This document shows positions 8,079 through 16,536 of a stretch of DNA of 64,000 nt, piece by piece. The notes beneath the pieces are model-generated. The model was not told the DNA's origin. It searched no databases and saw nothing but the letters and a program-made list of their open reading frames with translations. The position numbers and the translations under genes are program-made. The stretch is taken from positions 1 through 64,000 of the forward strand of contig JAIKXO010000109.1 in NCBI GenBank assembly GCA_024684065.1, written 5' to 3'. The stretch comes from Lachnospiraceae bacterium (lineage in GTDB: Bacteria; Bacillota_A; Clostridia; Lachnospirales; Lachnospiraceae). Numbering within the stretch: the first letter of the stretch is position 1; every line of letters starts with the position of its first letter.

Positions 8079-10202
8079 ATGGCAAAAAAAGGTAATTTGT
8101 CGATCGACAGCGACAATATTTTTCCGGTCATAAAGAAATGGCTTTATTCAGACCACGATATCTTTGTGAGGGAGATGATCTCAAATGGCTGCGATGCCAT
8201 TACAAAGCTTAAAAAGCTTGATATGATAGGAGAGTATTCTTATCCCGATGATTTTGAGAATAAGATTAGAGTAGTGGTAAACCCCGAAGAGAAGACGATT
8301 AAGTTTATCGATACGGGAATCGGCATGGATGCCGATGAGGTTGAAGAGTATATTACGCGGATAGCCTTTTCGGGAGCTACGGCTTTTCTTGAAAAATATA
8401 AGGACAAGGCAAATGATGACCAGATCATCGGTCATTTCGGACTGGGCTTTTATTCTGCATTTATGGTGGCGGATCAGGTTGATATTGATACTCTCTCCTA
8501 TAAGGAGGGTGCAAAGGCTGTCCATTGGGAATGCGATGGCGGCACCGAATATACCATGGATGAGGGCGACAGGAAGGAGATCGGCACGGAGGTCACTCTT
8601 CATCTGGGCGAGGACAATGTAGAGTTTGCCAATGAATACAGGGCAAGGGAGATCATCAAAAAGTACTGTTCCTTTATGCCTTTCCCGATCTACCTTGAAA
8701 AGGCAAATGCGGAGCCGGAGTACGAGACGATAGATGCGTCGGAGAAGACGGATAAGGATACCGTTATAGAGACTATCCACGAGGAGCCGAAGTACGAGGA
8801 AAAGGAGAACGAAGACGGGACGAAGGAAAAGGTCGAGGTAAGTCCCGCTAAGGACAAGGTAAAGATACTTAAGAGGCCTGTTCCCCTTAATGACGTCAAT
8901 CCTCTCTGGAACAAGCATCCCAATGACTGTACTAAGGAAGAGTATCTGGAATTTTACCGCAAGGTCTTTCTTGATTACAAGGAGCCGCTGTTCTGGATCC
9001 ATCTTAATATGGATTATCCCTTCAACCTTAAGGGTATCCTGTACTTCCCCAAGATCAATATGGAGTATGAGTCCATAGAGGGGACGATAAAACTGTATAA
9101 TAACCAGGTATTCGTTGCCGATAACATAAAGGAGGTAATCCCGGAGTTTCTTATGCTTTTAAAGGGTGTTATCGACTGCCCTGACCTTCCGTTAAATGTT
9201 TCAAGGTCTGCTCTTCAGAATGACGGATTCGTAAAGAAAATATCGGATTATATAAGCAAGAAGGTTGCGGACAAGCTCTCCGGGATGTGTAAGACCGAGA
9301 AGGAAGAGTACGAAAAGTATTGGGATGATATCAGTCCCTTCATCAAATTCGGTTGCTTAAAGGACGACAAGTTCTGTGAGAAGATAAATGATTATATTCT
9401 CTTTAAGAACCTTGAAGGGAAATACGTGACACTTCCCGAATGCCTTGAGCTCAACAAAAAGGAAGACGAAAAGAGCGAATCTGAGACGGCCGTTTCCGAG
9501 GACGGAGAGAAGATCGAAGCCGAGGTGGTTGATGAGACGGATTCCCCGGAGAATGAAGATGATGAGGAAGAAGGCGGGGAGAAAAAGCCTGAAAAGATCG
9601 TCTACTATGTGACCGATGAGCAGCAGCAGTCCCAGTATATCAATATGTTTAAGGAAAACGGGATGGATGCGGTCATCCTAAACCATAACATCGACCAGCC
9701 CTTCATTTCACAGTTGGAGCAGAAGAACGAGGGTGTTAAGTTTTTAAGGATAGATGCTGATGTTACCGATTCCGTCAAAGAAGAGGTATCTGAGGACGAA
9801 GCTGACAGGATCAGGGAAGAAGCAGATAAGCTTACGGAAATCTTCAGGAAAGCCCTCAACAAGGAGAAGCTTGAGGTCAAGGTTGAGAAGCTGAAGAATG
9901 AGAATGTTTCTTCGATGCTTACGGTTTCCGAGGAAAGCCGGAGAATGGCCGACATGATGAAGATGTACAGCATGGGCGGTTCCATGGATATGGGGATGTT
10001 TGGTGACGAAGGAGCAACGCTTATCCTGAATGCCAACAATAAGCTGGTAAAGTATATTCTCGAGAATGAGGGAAATGAAAATGTTCCGATGTTCTGCGAG
10101 CAGCTCTATGATCTCGCAATGATCGCGAACAAGCCGCTTGCGCCTGAAGCAATGACTAAGTTTGTGGCAAGGAGCAATGAGATAATGATGAAGCTTATGT
10201 AA
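8079..10202 (+). CDS. htpG: HSP90-family chaperone HtpG
   Basis: A 707-residue bacterial HSP90. The N-terminal GHKL ATPase shows EMISNGCDAITKL, DTGIGM and GHFGLGFYSAFMVAD (about residues 30-130). The middle domain includes NVSRSALQ, with the conserved Arg that contacts ATP. The C-terminal dimerisation domain ends ARSNEIMMKLM. Two charged inserts stand out: about residues 215-270 and about 465-520, both rich in Glu/Asp/Lys. It is longer than E. coli HtpG (624 residues). The ATG at 8079 lies ten bases after GGAAAGAG; an in-frame GTG at 8070 is too close. It is monocistronic behind a CIRCE element, so HrcA control is expected. Confidence 0.95.
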   Translation: MAKKGNLSIDSDNIFPVIKKWLYSDHDIFVREMISNGCDAITKLKKLDMIGEYSYPDDFENKIRVVVNPEEKTIKFIDTGIGMDADEVEEYITRIAFSGATAFLEKYKDKANDDQIIGHFGLGFYSAFMVADQVDIDTLSYKEGAKAVHWECDGGTEYTMDEGDRKEIGTEVTLHLGEDNVEFANEYRAREIIKKYCSFMPFPIYLEKANAEPEYETIDASEKTDKDTVIETIHEEPKYEEKENEDGTKEKVEVSPAKDKVKILKRPVPLNDVNPLWNKHPNDCTKEEYLEFYRKVFLDYKEPLFWIHLNMDYPFNLKGILYFPKINMEYESIEGTIKLYNNQVFVADNIKEVIPEFLMLLKGVIDCPDLPLNVSRSALQNDGFVKKISDYISKKVADKLSGMCKTEKEEYEKYWDDISPFIKFGCLKDDKFCEKINDYILFKNLEGKYVTLPECLELNKKEDEKSESETAVSEDGEKIEAEVVDETDSPENEDDEEEGGEKKPEKIVYYVTDEQQQSQYINMFKENGMDAVILNHNIDQPFISQLEQKNEGVKFLRIDADVTDSVKEEVSEDEADRIREEADKLTEIFRKALNKEKLEVKVEKLKNENVSSMLTVSEESRRMADMMKMYSMGGSMDMGMFGDEGATLILNANNKLVKYILENEGNENVPMFCEQLYDLAMIANKPLAPEAMTKFVARSNEIMMKLM

Positions 10203-10270
10203 AAAAGGCGGGTTTGATAAAGATTTCTCAAATATCTTTTTGCAGGCGGATCACATCCGTTTCGCATAAA

Positions 10271-10315
10271 ATAAAACGGGCCGGAGAGTTAATATCTATC
10301 TCCGGCCCGTTTTAT
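10271..10315. terminator. Bidirectional terminator
   Basis: AAAACGGGCCGGAGA and TCTCCGGCCCGTTTT form a 15-bp stem between the convergent htpG and penicillin-binding protein genes. Confidence 0.92.
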
Positions 10316-10324
10316 TGTGCAGAT

Positions 10325-13018
10325 CTATTGCTGTCCCATGGCAGCCAGCTGCTGCTGCAAAAGCGCCGCCTGCGCCGCCTGTGCGGCTGCGAGCTGTTCC
10401 GCCGCTGCCTGAGCCGCTGCTGCCGCCTGGGCCGCTGCCTCGGCCTGGGCCGCTGCTGCCGCCTGTGCGGCTGCATCTCCCGCAGTCGGATCTATGGTGA
10501 CCGGGGCAGACGCGTCAGCCGTAGCGGCATCTCCCGCAGGCGCTACCCCGTGTTCGCAATAATCATTTGAAGCAATAATCCCTGCCACAGCGTAAGGGCA
10601 TCCCATTGCCGCCCTGAGCCCCGTGGCCGCGCAGACAAAGCCGACCGTGCCTACGGCATTCGTCGGCGTGCTTACGCCTGAGGAATGGGGATGCTGTGAT
10701 CCGTTGCAGTAAGGCCTTGAAAGGGAGGCCTCATCGAATATTTCGGTACGGGTGCCCCCTCCGCAGGTCCCGTTATAGGGATATCCCGAAAGAGCGCAGA
10801 CCGTGGCGGACACTATGCCCTCAGGCTTCACGAAATCCTTGTATTCGAGATTTTCGTGGATCCTTGACATTATCGCTCTCCATATCGTCTTAGCGGTGTT
10901 GGTCTCACCTCCGCTCATATGTATGTTGTTATCATATCCGGCCCACACGGCAGAAGTATAATACGGGGTATAGCCCGCGAACCAGACGTCAACGTTGCTC
11001 GAGGTGGTTCCTGTCTTTCCGGCTATGGCCATGTTCCCGAAATTGACCCTGGCTCCGGTTCCCTTTGTAACAACATCCTGCATCGCGCTTGTCAGCAGGT
11101 AGGCGGTGGTTTCCTTGATGACCCTTCTGGTCTTCGGAACGTTGTCTATCAGAACATTTCCGTCGTGATCCATTATCTTTGTATAGTAGATAGGCTTTGT
11201 ATAGGTGCCTCCGTTTGCTATCGTAGCAAAAGCATTTGTAAGCTCGATATTGGTAACACCGTCGGTAACGCCGCCGAGCGCGAGCGCCTGAGTGACGTCG
11301 GAAGTCACCATTCCGTTCGCTTCGGTCCTTTTTTTGATAAGGGTTGTGAAGCCGAAGTTTAACAGATAGTCATAGCCGAGCTGGGGCGTGATGTCTGTTA
11401 TTGTCTTTACGGCAACGATATTTAACGACTGCTCTATTCCGTATCTGAAAGTACATAAGCCCTTGTATCCGCTGTACCAGTTGTTTACCGGCCTGCCGTT
11501 CGAATAATTGAAGGGCTCGTCGACCTGTGTGGAGGCGAGAGTGTACCCGGCCGAATCAAGGGCAGGGGCATAGGCGGCAAGAACCTTGAAGCAGGATCCC
11601 GGCTGACGCTTTGTGTCTGTGGCGCGGTTTAATGTAAGACTTGCCTTCTTATCGCCCCGTCCGCCAACGATCGCCATCACCTTGCCGGTTGACTGTTCTA
11701 TAATGGAAACGGAGGCCTGAGGCTGGGGAGTAAGGGAAACGGTCTCAGCAAGGTAGGTATAGCCCTGCTCCTCCTGCATCGCTTTATATTCCTCAACCTT
11801 CTCCATGGCGGCTTCTTCAGAGGTAAAGATCATATCGGAAGCCTTTTTCTCATAGGCCCTGTTTGAAAAGTTCACGGGATCTCCGTTTGCGTCAAGGTAG
11901 GTAAGCTGGCAGCTTAAGTAAAGCCTGGTGGCCTCGGGATAATTCTCGGGATTTGCGAATTCTTCGTCGCAGATCTTCTGGATCGCGGGATCCTGGGTCG
12001 TAAATATGGAGAGACCGCCGCTGTAGAGAGCGTTGTAGGCCTGTGTATAGGAATATCCCTTTTCCTCCTGAAGGTCGGTGATAACCTGCTCGGTAAGCTC
12101 ATCGACGAAATAGGAGTATATCGTTTCCTTTTCGGTCGTCTCGTCGACTTTCTTAATACGGTCGTAAACGTCATCGGCCATGGCGTCTTCGTACTCGGTC
12201 TCGGTGATATAACCCTGGTCACGCATCTTTTTGAGAACCGTTTCACGTCTTCCGGCATTGTTGTCGGGGTGGGAGATGGGGTTCCATCTGGAGGGGTTCT
12301 GGGTTATGGAAGCGATGACCGCAGATTCCGATATTGTAAGCGATGATACGGGCTTTCCGAAATACCTGTTGGAGGCAGCCTGCACGCCAAGGGTTCCCTG
12401 GCCTAAGTTTATCGTGTTCAGATAGTTCTCAAGGATGGTGTCCTTATCCATGTATTTTTCAAGCTGGACGGCGCAGTACTGCTCCTGGAACTTTCTCTTG
12501 AATTTTTCGGTGATCGAGGATTCGGAGGTCCACCCGGTAAATACGTTGTTCTTGAGGAGCTGCTGGGTTATGGTCGAAGCTCCCTGGGAAAGGTCCCCGG
12601 AGGTCAGGGCCACGATACCGGCACGGAATATACCCTGTATGTCTATGCCGTTATGCTCTCTGAAACGGTCATCCTCTATGGCGATGAAGGCGTTCTGGGT
12701 ATGCTCCGGGATCTTATCGAGGGTCACATAGATCCTGTTAGAGTTTTCGGCGATAAGCTTGGTAAGCTGATGGCCTTCGCTGTCATAGACCGTGGTGGAA
12801 TAACCGGCCGGAGCGACGTTTACATTCGATACATCGGGGGCGGTCGCTATTACCCCCATAAAAGCACCTACGGCGGCGCAGAGGCCGCAGACCCCGGCAA
12901 CGATGATACAGATAATGATGATCTTGAAAGCAGACACCGCAAAAAAGTTGCCGAATTTCGGGCCGATGGATCGAAGCGCCCGCTTTCTCTTTACAAGTCC
13001 ATGTCTACCGTAATTCAT
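10325..13018 (-). CDS. Class A penicillin-binding protein (PBP1A-like)
   Basis: A bifunctional cell-wall synthase of 897 residues. A basic cytoplasmic tail and one membrane segment (about 31-60) precede a GT51 glycosyltransferase domain with the catalytic Glu in EDDRFREHNG (Glu115) and GASTITQQLLKN. The transpeptidase domain has the SxxK nucleophile in GSCFK (about residue 475), an SLN motif and KTGT (about 667). The C-terminus after about 760 has a Cys-containing segment and then an unusual tail of about 75 residues made almost only of Ala and Gln. GGGAGAG lies before the ATG at 13018. It polymerises and cross-links peptidoglycan outside the membrane. The tail is not part of either catalytic domain. 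Confidence 0.93.
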   Translation of the reverse strand: MNYGRHGLVKRKRALRSIGPKFGNFFAVSAFKIIIICIIVAGVCGLCAAVGAFMGVIATAPDVSNVNVAPAGYSTTVYDSEGHQLTKLIAENSNRIYVTLDKIPEHTQNAFIAIEDDRFREHNGIDIQGIFRAGIVALTSGDLSQGASTITQQLLKNNVFTGWTSESSITEKFKRKFQEQYCAVQLEKYMDKDTILENYLNTINLGQGTLGVQAASNRYFGKPVSSLTISESAVIASITQNPSRWNPISHPDNNAGRRETVLKKMRDQGYITETEYEDAMADDVYDRIKKVDETTEKETIYSYFVDELTEQVITDLQEEKGYSYTQAYNALYSGGLSIFTTQDPAIQKICDEEFANPENYPEATRLYLSCQLTYLDANGDPVNFSNRAYEKKASDMIFTSEEAAMEKVEEYKAMQEEQGYTYLAETVSLTPQPQASVSIIEQSTGKVMAIVGGRGDKKASLTLNRATDTKRQPGSCFKVLAAYAPALDSAGYTLASTQVDEPFNYSNGRPVNNWYSGYKGLCTFRYGIEQSLNIVAVKTITDITPQLGYDYLLNFGFTTLIKKRTEANGMVTSDVTQALALGGVTDGVTNIELTNAFATIANGGTYTKPIYYTKIMDHDGNVLIDNVPKTRRVIKETTAYLLTSAMQDVVTKGTGARVNFGNMAIAGKTGTTSSNVDVWFAGYTPYYTSAVWAGYDNNIHMSGGETNTAKTIWRAIMSRIHENLEYKDFVKPEGIVSATVCALSGYPYNGTCGGGTRTEIFDEASLSRPYCNGSQHPHSSGVSTPTNAVGTVGFVCAATGLRAAMGCPYAVAGIIASNDYCEHGVAPAGDAATADASAPVTIDPTAGDAAAQAAAAAQAEAAAQAAAAAQAAAEQLAAAQAAQAALLQQQLAAMGQQ

Positions 13019-13078
13019 ATATACTCTCCCAAACTAATGCTTTTGAAAAACTGAAGTTTTTGATATACTTTTATAAGT

Positions 13079-13164
13079 GGAAATGATTCGGTCTGAAAAA
13101 CAGACCGGATCGGCATAAACTGCGTTTATGTCAAAGCACACGATCTGCTTTGCAGATCGGTGCA
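13079..13164 (+). repeat. Interspersed three-hairpin repeat, copy 4
   Basis: GGAAATGATTCGGTCTG/CAGACCGGATCG, CATAAAC/GTTTATG and CGATCTGC/GCAGATCG in order. It fills much of the 314-bp gap between the PBP and YigZ genes; the rest of that gap shows nothing else I can support. Confidence 0.85.
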
Positions 13165-13332
13165 ATAAAAATAGTATATCAGAAAAAATGTCTATAACAA
13201 GGAAAAATCTGTTAAATAAATGTGAAAGGAATACGAATTGTTACAGTTTTTGCGCTTTACAGGCGTGAAGTCGCAGAGGCCGGATCCGGCAGGTTTTTGT
13301 TTAAACAATTTTAAGATTTTTCAATATTAAAA

Positions 13333-13986
13333 ATGGGATCGGTAATATATCTGCATAAGGGCGGACAGGGAGAGATAGAGGTGAAAAAATCCAGATTTAT
13401 CTCAAGCCTTAATCCCGCGGCAAACGAAGAAGAGGCTCAGGCCTTTATAAATGAAATAAAGAAAAAATACTGGGACGCCAGACATAACTGCTCAGCCTTT
13501 GTGATAGGAGATAAGGGCGAGCTTACGAGATGCTCCGATGACGGGGAGCCTTCCGGGACCGCCGGTCGCCCGATGCTTGAAGTCCTTAAGGGGAGCGGGG
13601 TCAGGAATGCGGTTGTCACCGTGACAAGATATTTTGGAGGGGTGCTTTTAGGAACCGGGGGGCTCGTAAGGGCTTACAGTGATGCTGTCAGGGAAGGATT
13701 AAATAACAGTGTTATCATTGAAATGACCGAGGGAGTGCTTGCCTGCGCAAAGATGGATTATACTGACCTTAGCAGGCTTCAGTATATTTTTTCGGCGCCT
13801 CCTTTTACTGTAAAGGATACCGTGTACGAAGATAAAGTGGAGTTTTCTCTTCTTCTTCCGAGGGAAGAGTTTGAGGCTATGGGAAGAAAGGTCCTTGAAA
13901 GCACCGGAGGAAGGGTGGAGCTTGAGTCAAAGGGGCTCTGCAGGTACGGAAAGGCAGAGGGCGAGCTTATCTGCAATGAATTATAA
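13333..13986 (+). CDS. YigZ/IMPACT family protein
   Basis: A 217-residue protein of the YigZ (UPF0029/IMPACT) family. The N-terminal domain has KKSRFI, YWDARHNCSAFVIG, RCSDDGEPSGTAGRPML and RYFGGVLLGTGGLVRAYSDAV, all diagnostic; a DUF1949-like C-terminal domain follows. Members are linked to translation or stress responses, but the biochemical role of bacterial members is not settled. The ATG at 13333 fits the family's usual distance to KKSRF, yet it has no Shine-Dalgarno, only AT-rich sequence. It is followed, after 197 bp, by iorA. Confidence 0.9.
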   Translation: MGSVIYLHKGGQGEIEVKKSRFISSLNPAANEEEAQAFINEIKKKYWDARHNCSAFVIGDKGELTRCSDDGEPSGTAGRPMLEVLKGSGVRNAVVTVTRYFGGVLLGTGGLVRAYSDAVREGLNNSVIIEMTEGVLACAKMDYTDLSRLQYIFSAPPFTVKDTVYEDKVEFSLLLPREEFEAMGRKVLESTGGRVELESKGLCRYGKAEGELICNEL

Positions 13987-14183
13987 AGGACAAGGAGCAT
14001 AGCCTGGCAGGGTTTAAGTCAGGCTTGACTTTGACCGGTTATTTTTTTATCCTTTATAAGATATAAAGACAGGATCAATGGACATAAGACCGGAAAAAGA
14101 CAGAGAAACCTCGTCTTTGCCGGGGCAAGTCAGATATTTAAGGGAATCACTTAAAATAGAAAAATGCAACAGGAGGTTGGCCG

Positions 14184-15947
14184 ATGGGCAAAGATAATAA
14201 CGAAAAAGAGCTGATGCTGGGCAATAAGGCCGTCGCCCGCGGGCTTTATGAGGCAGGGGTCTGCTATATTTCAAGCTATCCGGGGACACCGAGCACGGAG
14301 ATCACGGAAGAGGCGGCTAAATATGATGAGATATACTGCGAATGGGCACCTAACGAGAAAACGGCAATGGAGTCGGCTTTCGGCGCCTGTCTGGCAGGAA
14401 GAAGGGCATTCTGCGGCCAGAAGCATGTCGGGCTTAATGTTGCTGCCGACCCTCTGTTTACCATGTCGTATACGGGGGTTAACGCCGGCCTTGTAATAGG
14501 GGTGGCTGATGATCCGGGGATGCATTCTTCGCAGAACGAGCAGGACAGCAGGCATTATGCAATAGCGGCAAAGGTTCCGATGCTTGAGCCTTCGGATTCC
14601 GAAGAGGCGCTTCTGTTCACAAAGCTTGCTTATGAGCTCTCCGAAGAGTATGATACCCCGGTCCTGCTTAAAATGTGTACAAGGGTCGCGCATTCCCAGT
14701 CGCTTGTAAAGACCGGAGAAAGAGAAGTCCCCGATAAGTCTTATGAAAAGAATATAGCAAAATACGTGATGATGCCGGGTATGGCAAAAAAACGGCATCC
14801 CTTTGTGGAAGAAAGGACTTTAAAGCTTAAGGAGCTTTCCGAAAATACAGAGCTCAACCGCGTGGAGATGGGAGATACCGGGACAGGTATTATCACCGCT
14901 TCGACCTCGTATCAGTATGTGAAGGAGGTCTTTGGAGACAGTGTGAGCATTTTAAAGCTCGGTATGGCCTATCCGATGCCTGATAAGCTTATAAGGGATT
15001 TTGCGGATAAGGTTGACAGGCTCTATGTTGTAGAAGAGCTTGACCCCATTATAGAGGATCATGTACGTGCCCTGGGGATCGAAGTACATGGGAAGGAGCT
15101 GCTTCCTATGACGGGTGAGTTTTCCCAGAGCCTTATAGGTAAAGCTTTCGGAAAGGAAGAGAAGGAGTGTTATGAGCTTTCAGGGGAGGTCCCGGGGAGG
15201 CCGCCTGTAATGTGTGCCGGCTGTCCCCACAGAGGGCTTTTCTATGTCCTGAAGAAGCTGAAGTGCACTGTGCTTGGGGATATAGGCTGTTATACCCTTG
15301 GCGCGGTCGCGCCTCTTTCATCGATAGAGATGACGCTTTGTATGGGTGCTTCCATAGGCGCGGTGCACGGTTTCAACAAGATACTTGATCTGAGGAAAAG
15401 CGAGGGCGAGGAGATCGACCGGAAAATAGTTGCCGTGATCGGGGATTCAACCTTTATGCATTCCGGTATGACGGGGCTTGCAAATGTTGCTTACAATCAG
15501 TCGGATTCAACGGTGATAATCCTGGATAATTCGATCACGGGGATGACCGGGCACCAGCAGAATCCTACCACCGGTTATAATATAAAGGGCGATCCGGCCG
15601 GAAAGATCGATCTTGAGGCTTTATGCCATGCAATGGGTTTTGAACGGGTAAGGGTTATAGATCCTTACGATCTTAAAGGCTGTGAGGACGTAATAAAGGA
15701 AGAGATCTCAAGGGAAGAGCCTTCAGTAATAATTTCGAGACGCCCCTGTGCCCTTTTGAAATATGTAAAGCATGAGGCGCCGCTTTCGGTCGATCGTGAA
15801 AAATGCGTGGGCTGCAAGGCCTGTATGCAGATCGGCTGTCCCGCTGTTTCGATTAAAGACGGAAAGGCTCATATTGACGAGACTCTCTGTGTCGGCTGCG
15901 GCGTCTGCAGTAAGCTTTGCAAATTTGGCGCTTTGGAGGGGAAATAA
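14184..15947 (+). CDS. iorA: Indolepyruvate:ferredoxin oxidoreductase, alpha subunit
   Basis: A 587-residue oxygen-sensitive enzyme subunit that oxidatively decarboxylates aryl pyruvates (from aromatic amino acids) to aryl-acetyl-CoA, passing electrons to ferredoxin. The N-terminal pyrimidine-binding domain has SSYPGTPSTEI; the TPP-binding domain has GDIGCYTLG, GDSTFMHSG and DNSITGMTGHQQ (about 360-460). Two 4Fe-4S ferredoxin motifs close the protein (CVGCKACMQIGC and CVGCGVCSKLC, about 540-585). AGGAGG precedes the ATG at 14184. The stop overlaps the iorB start (TAATG), so the two subunits are translationally coupled. Confidence 0.95.
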   Translation: MGKDNNEKELMLGNKAVARGLYEAGVCYISSYPGTPSTEITEEAAKYDEIYCEWAPNEKTAMESAFGACLAGRRAFCGQKHVGLNVAADPLFTMSYTGVNAGLVIGVADDPGMHSSQNEQDSRHYAIAAKVPMLEPSDSEEALLFTKLAYELSEEYDTPVLLKMCTRVAHSQSLVKTGEREVPDKSYEKNIAKYVMMPGMAKKRHPFVEERTLKLKELSENTELNRVEMGDTGTGIITASTSYQYVKEVFGDSVSILKLGMAYPMPDKLIRDFADKVDRLYVVEELDPIIEDHVRALGIEVHGKELLPMTGEFSQSLIGKAFGKEEKECYELSGEVPGRPPVMCAGCPHRGLFYVLKKLKCTVLGDIGCYTLGAVAPLSSIEMTLCMGASIGAVHGFNKILDLRKSEGEEIDRKIVAVIGDSTFMHSGMTGLANVAYNQSDSTVIILDNSITGMTGHQQNPTTGYNIKGDPAGKIDLEALCHAMGFERVRVIDPYDLKGCEDVIKEEISREEPSVIISRRPCALLKYVKHEAPLSVDREKCVGCKACMQIGCPAVSIKDGKAHIDETLCVGCGVCSKLCKFGALEGK

Positions 15948-16519
15948 TGGAAACGAAGAACATTATGATAGTAGGAGTTGGCGGCCAGGGATCATTGCTT
16001 GCAAGCAAGCTTTTGGGACATCTTTTTATGAGCAGGGGATATGATGTTAAGGTTTCCGAGGTTCATGGGATGTCGCAGAGGGGCGGCAGCGTCGTGACCT
16101 ATGTCCGCTTCGGGGATAAGGTTTATTCTCCGGTGATCGACAGAGGAGAGGCGGATTATATCGTCTCCTTTGAGATATTAGAGGCTGCAAGGTGGCTTTC
16201 ATACCTTAAGAAGGGTGGAACGATCGTCACGAACACACAGCAGATAGACCCCATGCCGGTGATCACCGGGGCCATGGAGTACCCAGAGAATCTTACCGAA
16301 AAACTTAAGAATACCGGGGCCGGAGTTGATGCCCTTGACTGCCTTAAGCTTGCGGAGGAGGCAGGAAGCGTCAAAGCTGTAAATATCGTGCTGTTAGGAA
16401 GGCTTTCCAGATATTTTGAATTTTCAAAAGAAGACTGGATGGCATCGCTTGAAGCAAACGTGCCCGCAAAGTTCCTTGAAATGAACAAAAAGGCGTTTGA
16501 ACTGGGGGCAGGCGCATAG
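15947..16519 (+). CDS. iorB: Indolepyruvate:ferredoxin oxidoreductase, beta subunit
   Basis: The 190-residue gamma-type domain partner of IorA. It begins METKNIMIVGVGGQGSLLASK, a Rossmann-like glycine-rich start, and has SEVHGMSQRGGSVVTYVRFG, typical of the pyruvate-ferredoxin oxidoreductase gamma family. The ATG at 15947 shares its A with the iorA stop codon and follows GGAGG inside iorA. The complex is expected to be cytoplasmic and linked to aromatic amino acid fermentation. The response regulator gene begins 17 bp after its stop, so read-through into the regulator is possible. Confidence 0.94.
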   Translation: METKNIMIVGVGGQGSLLASKLLGHLFMSRGYDVKVSEVHGMSQRGGSVVTYVRFGDKVYSPVIDRGEADYIVSFEILEAARWLSYLKKGGTIVTNTQQIDPMPVITGAMEYPENLTEKLKNTGAGVDALDCLKLAEEAGSVKAVNIVLLGRLSRYFEFSKEDWMASLEANVPAKFLEMNKKAFELGAGA

Positions 16520-16536
16520 GAGAAGAGCCATATCGT

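Noticed and set aside
8181..9002. Minus-strand ORF of 273 codons within htpG
   Set aside because: It is a shadow of the htpG reading frame with no ribosome site and a leucine-rich antisense composition.
13212..13332. Leaderless transcription of the YigZ gene
   Set aside because: The ATG has no Shine-Dalgarno, but no clear -10 box at the right distance could be assigned in the AT-rich sequence.
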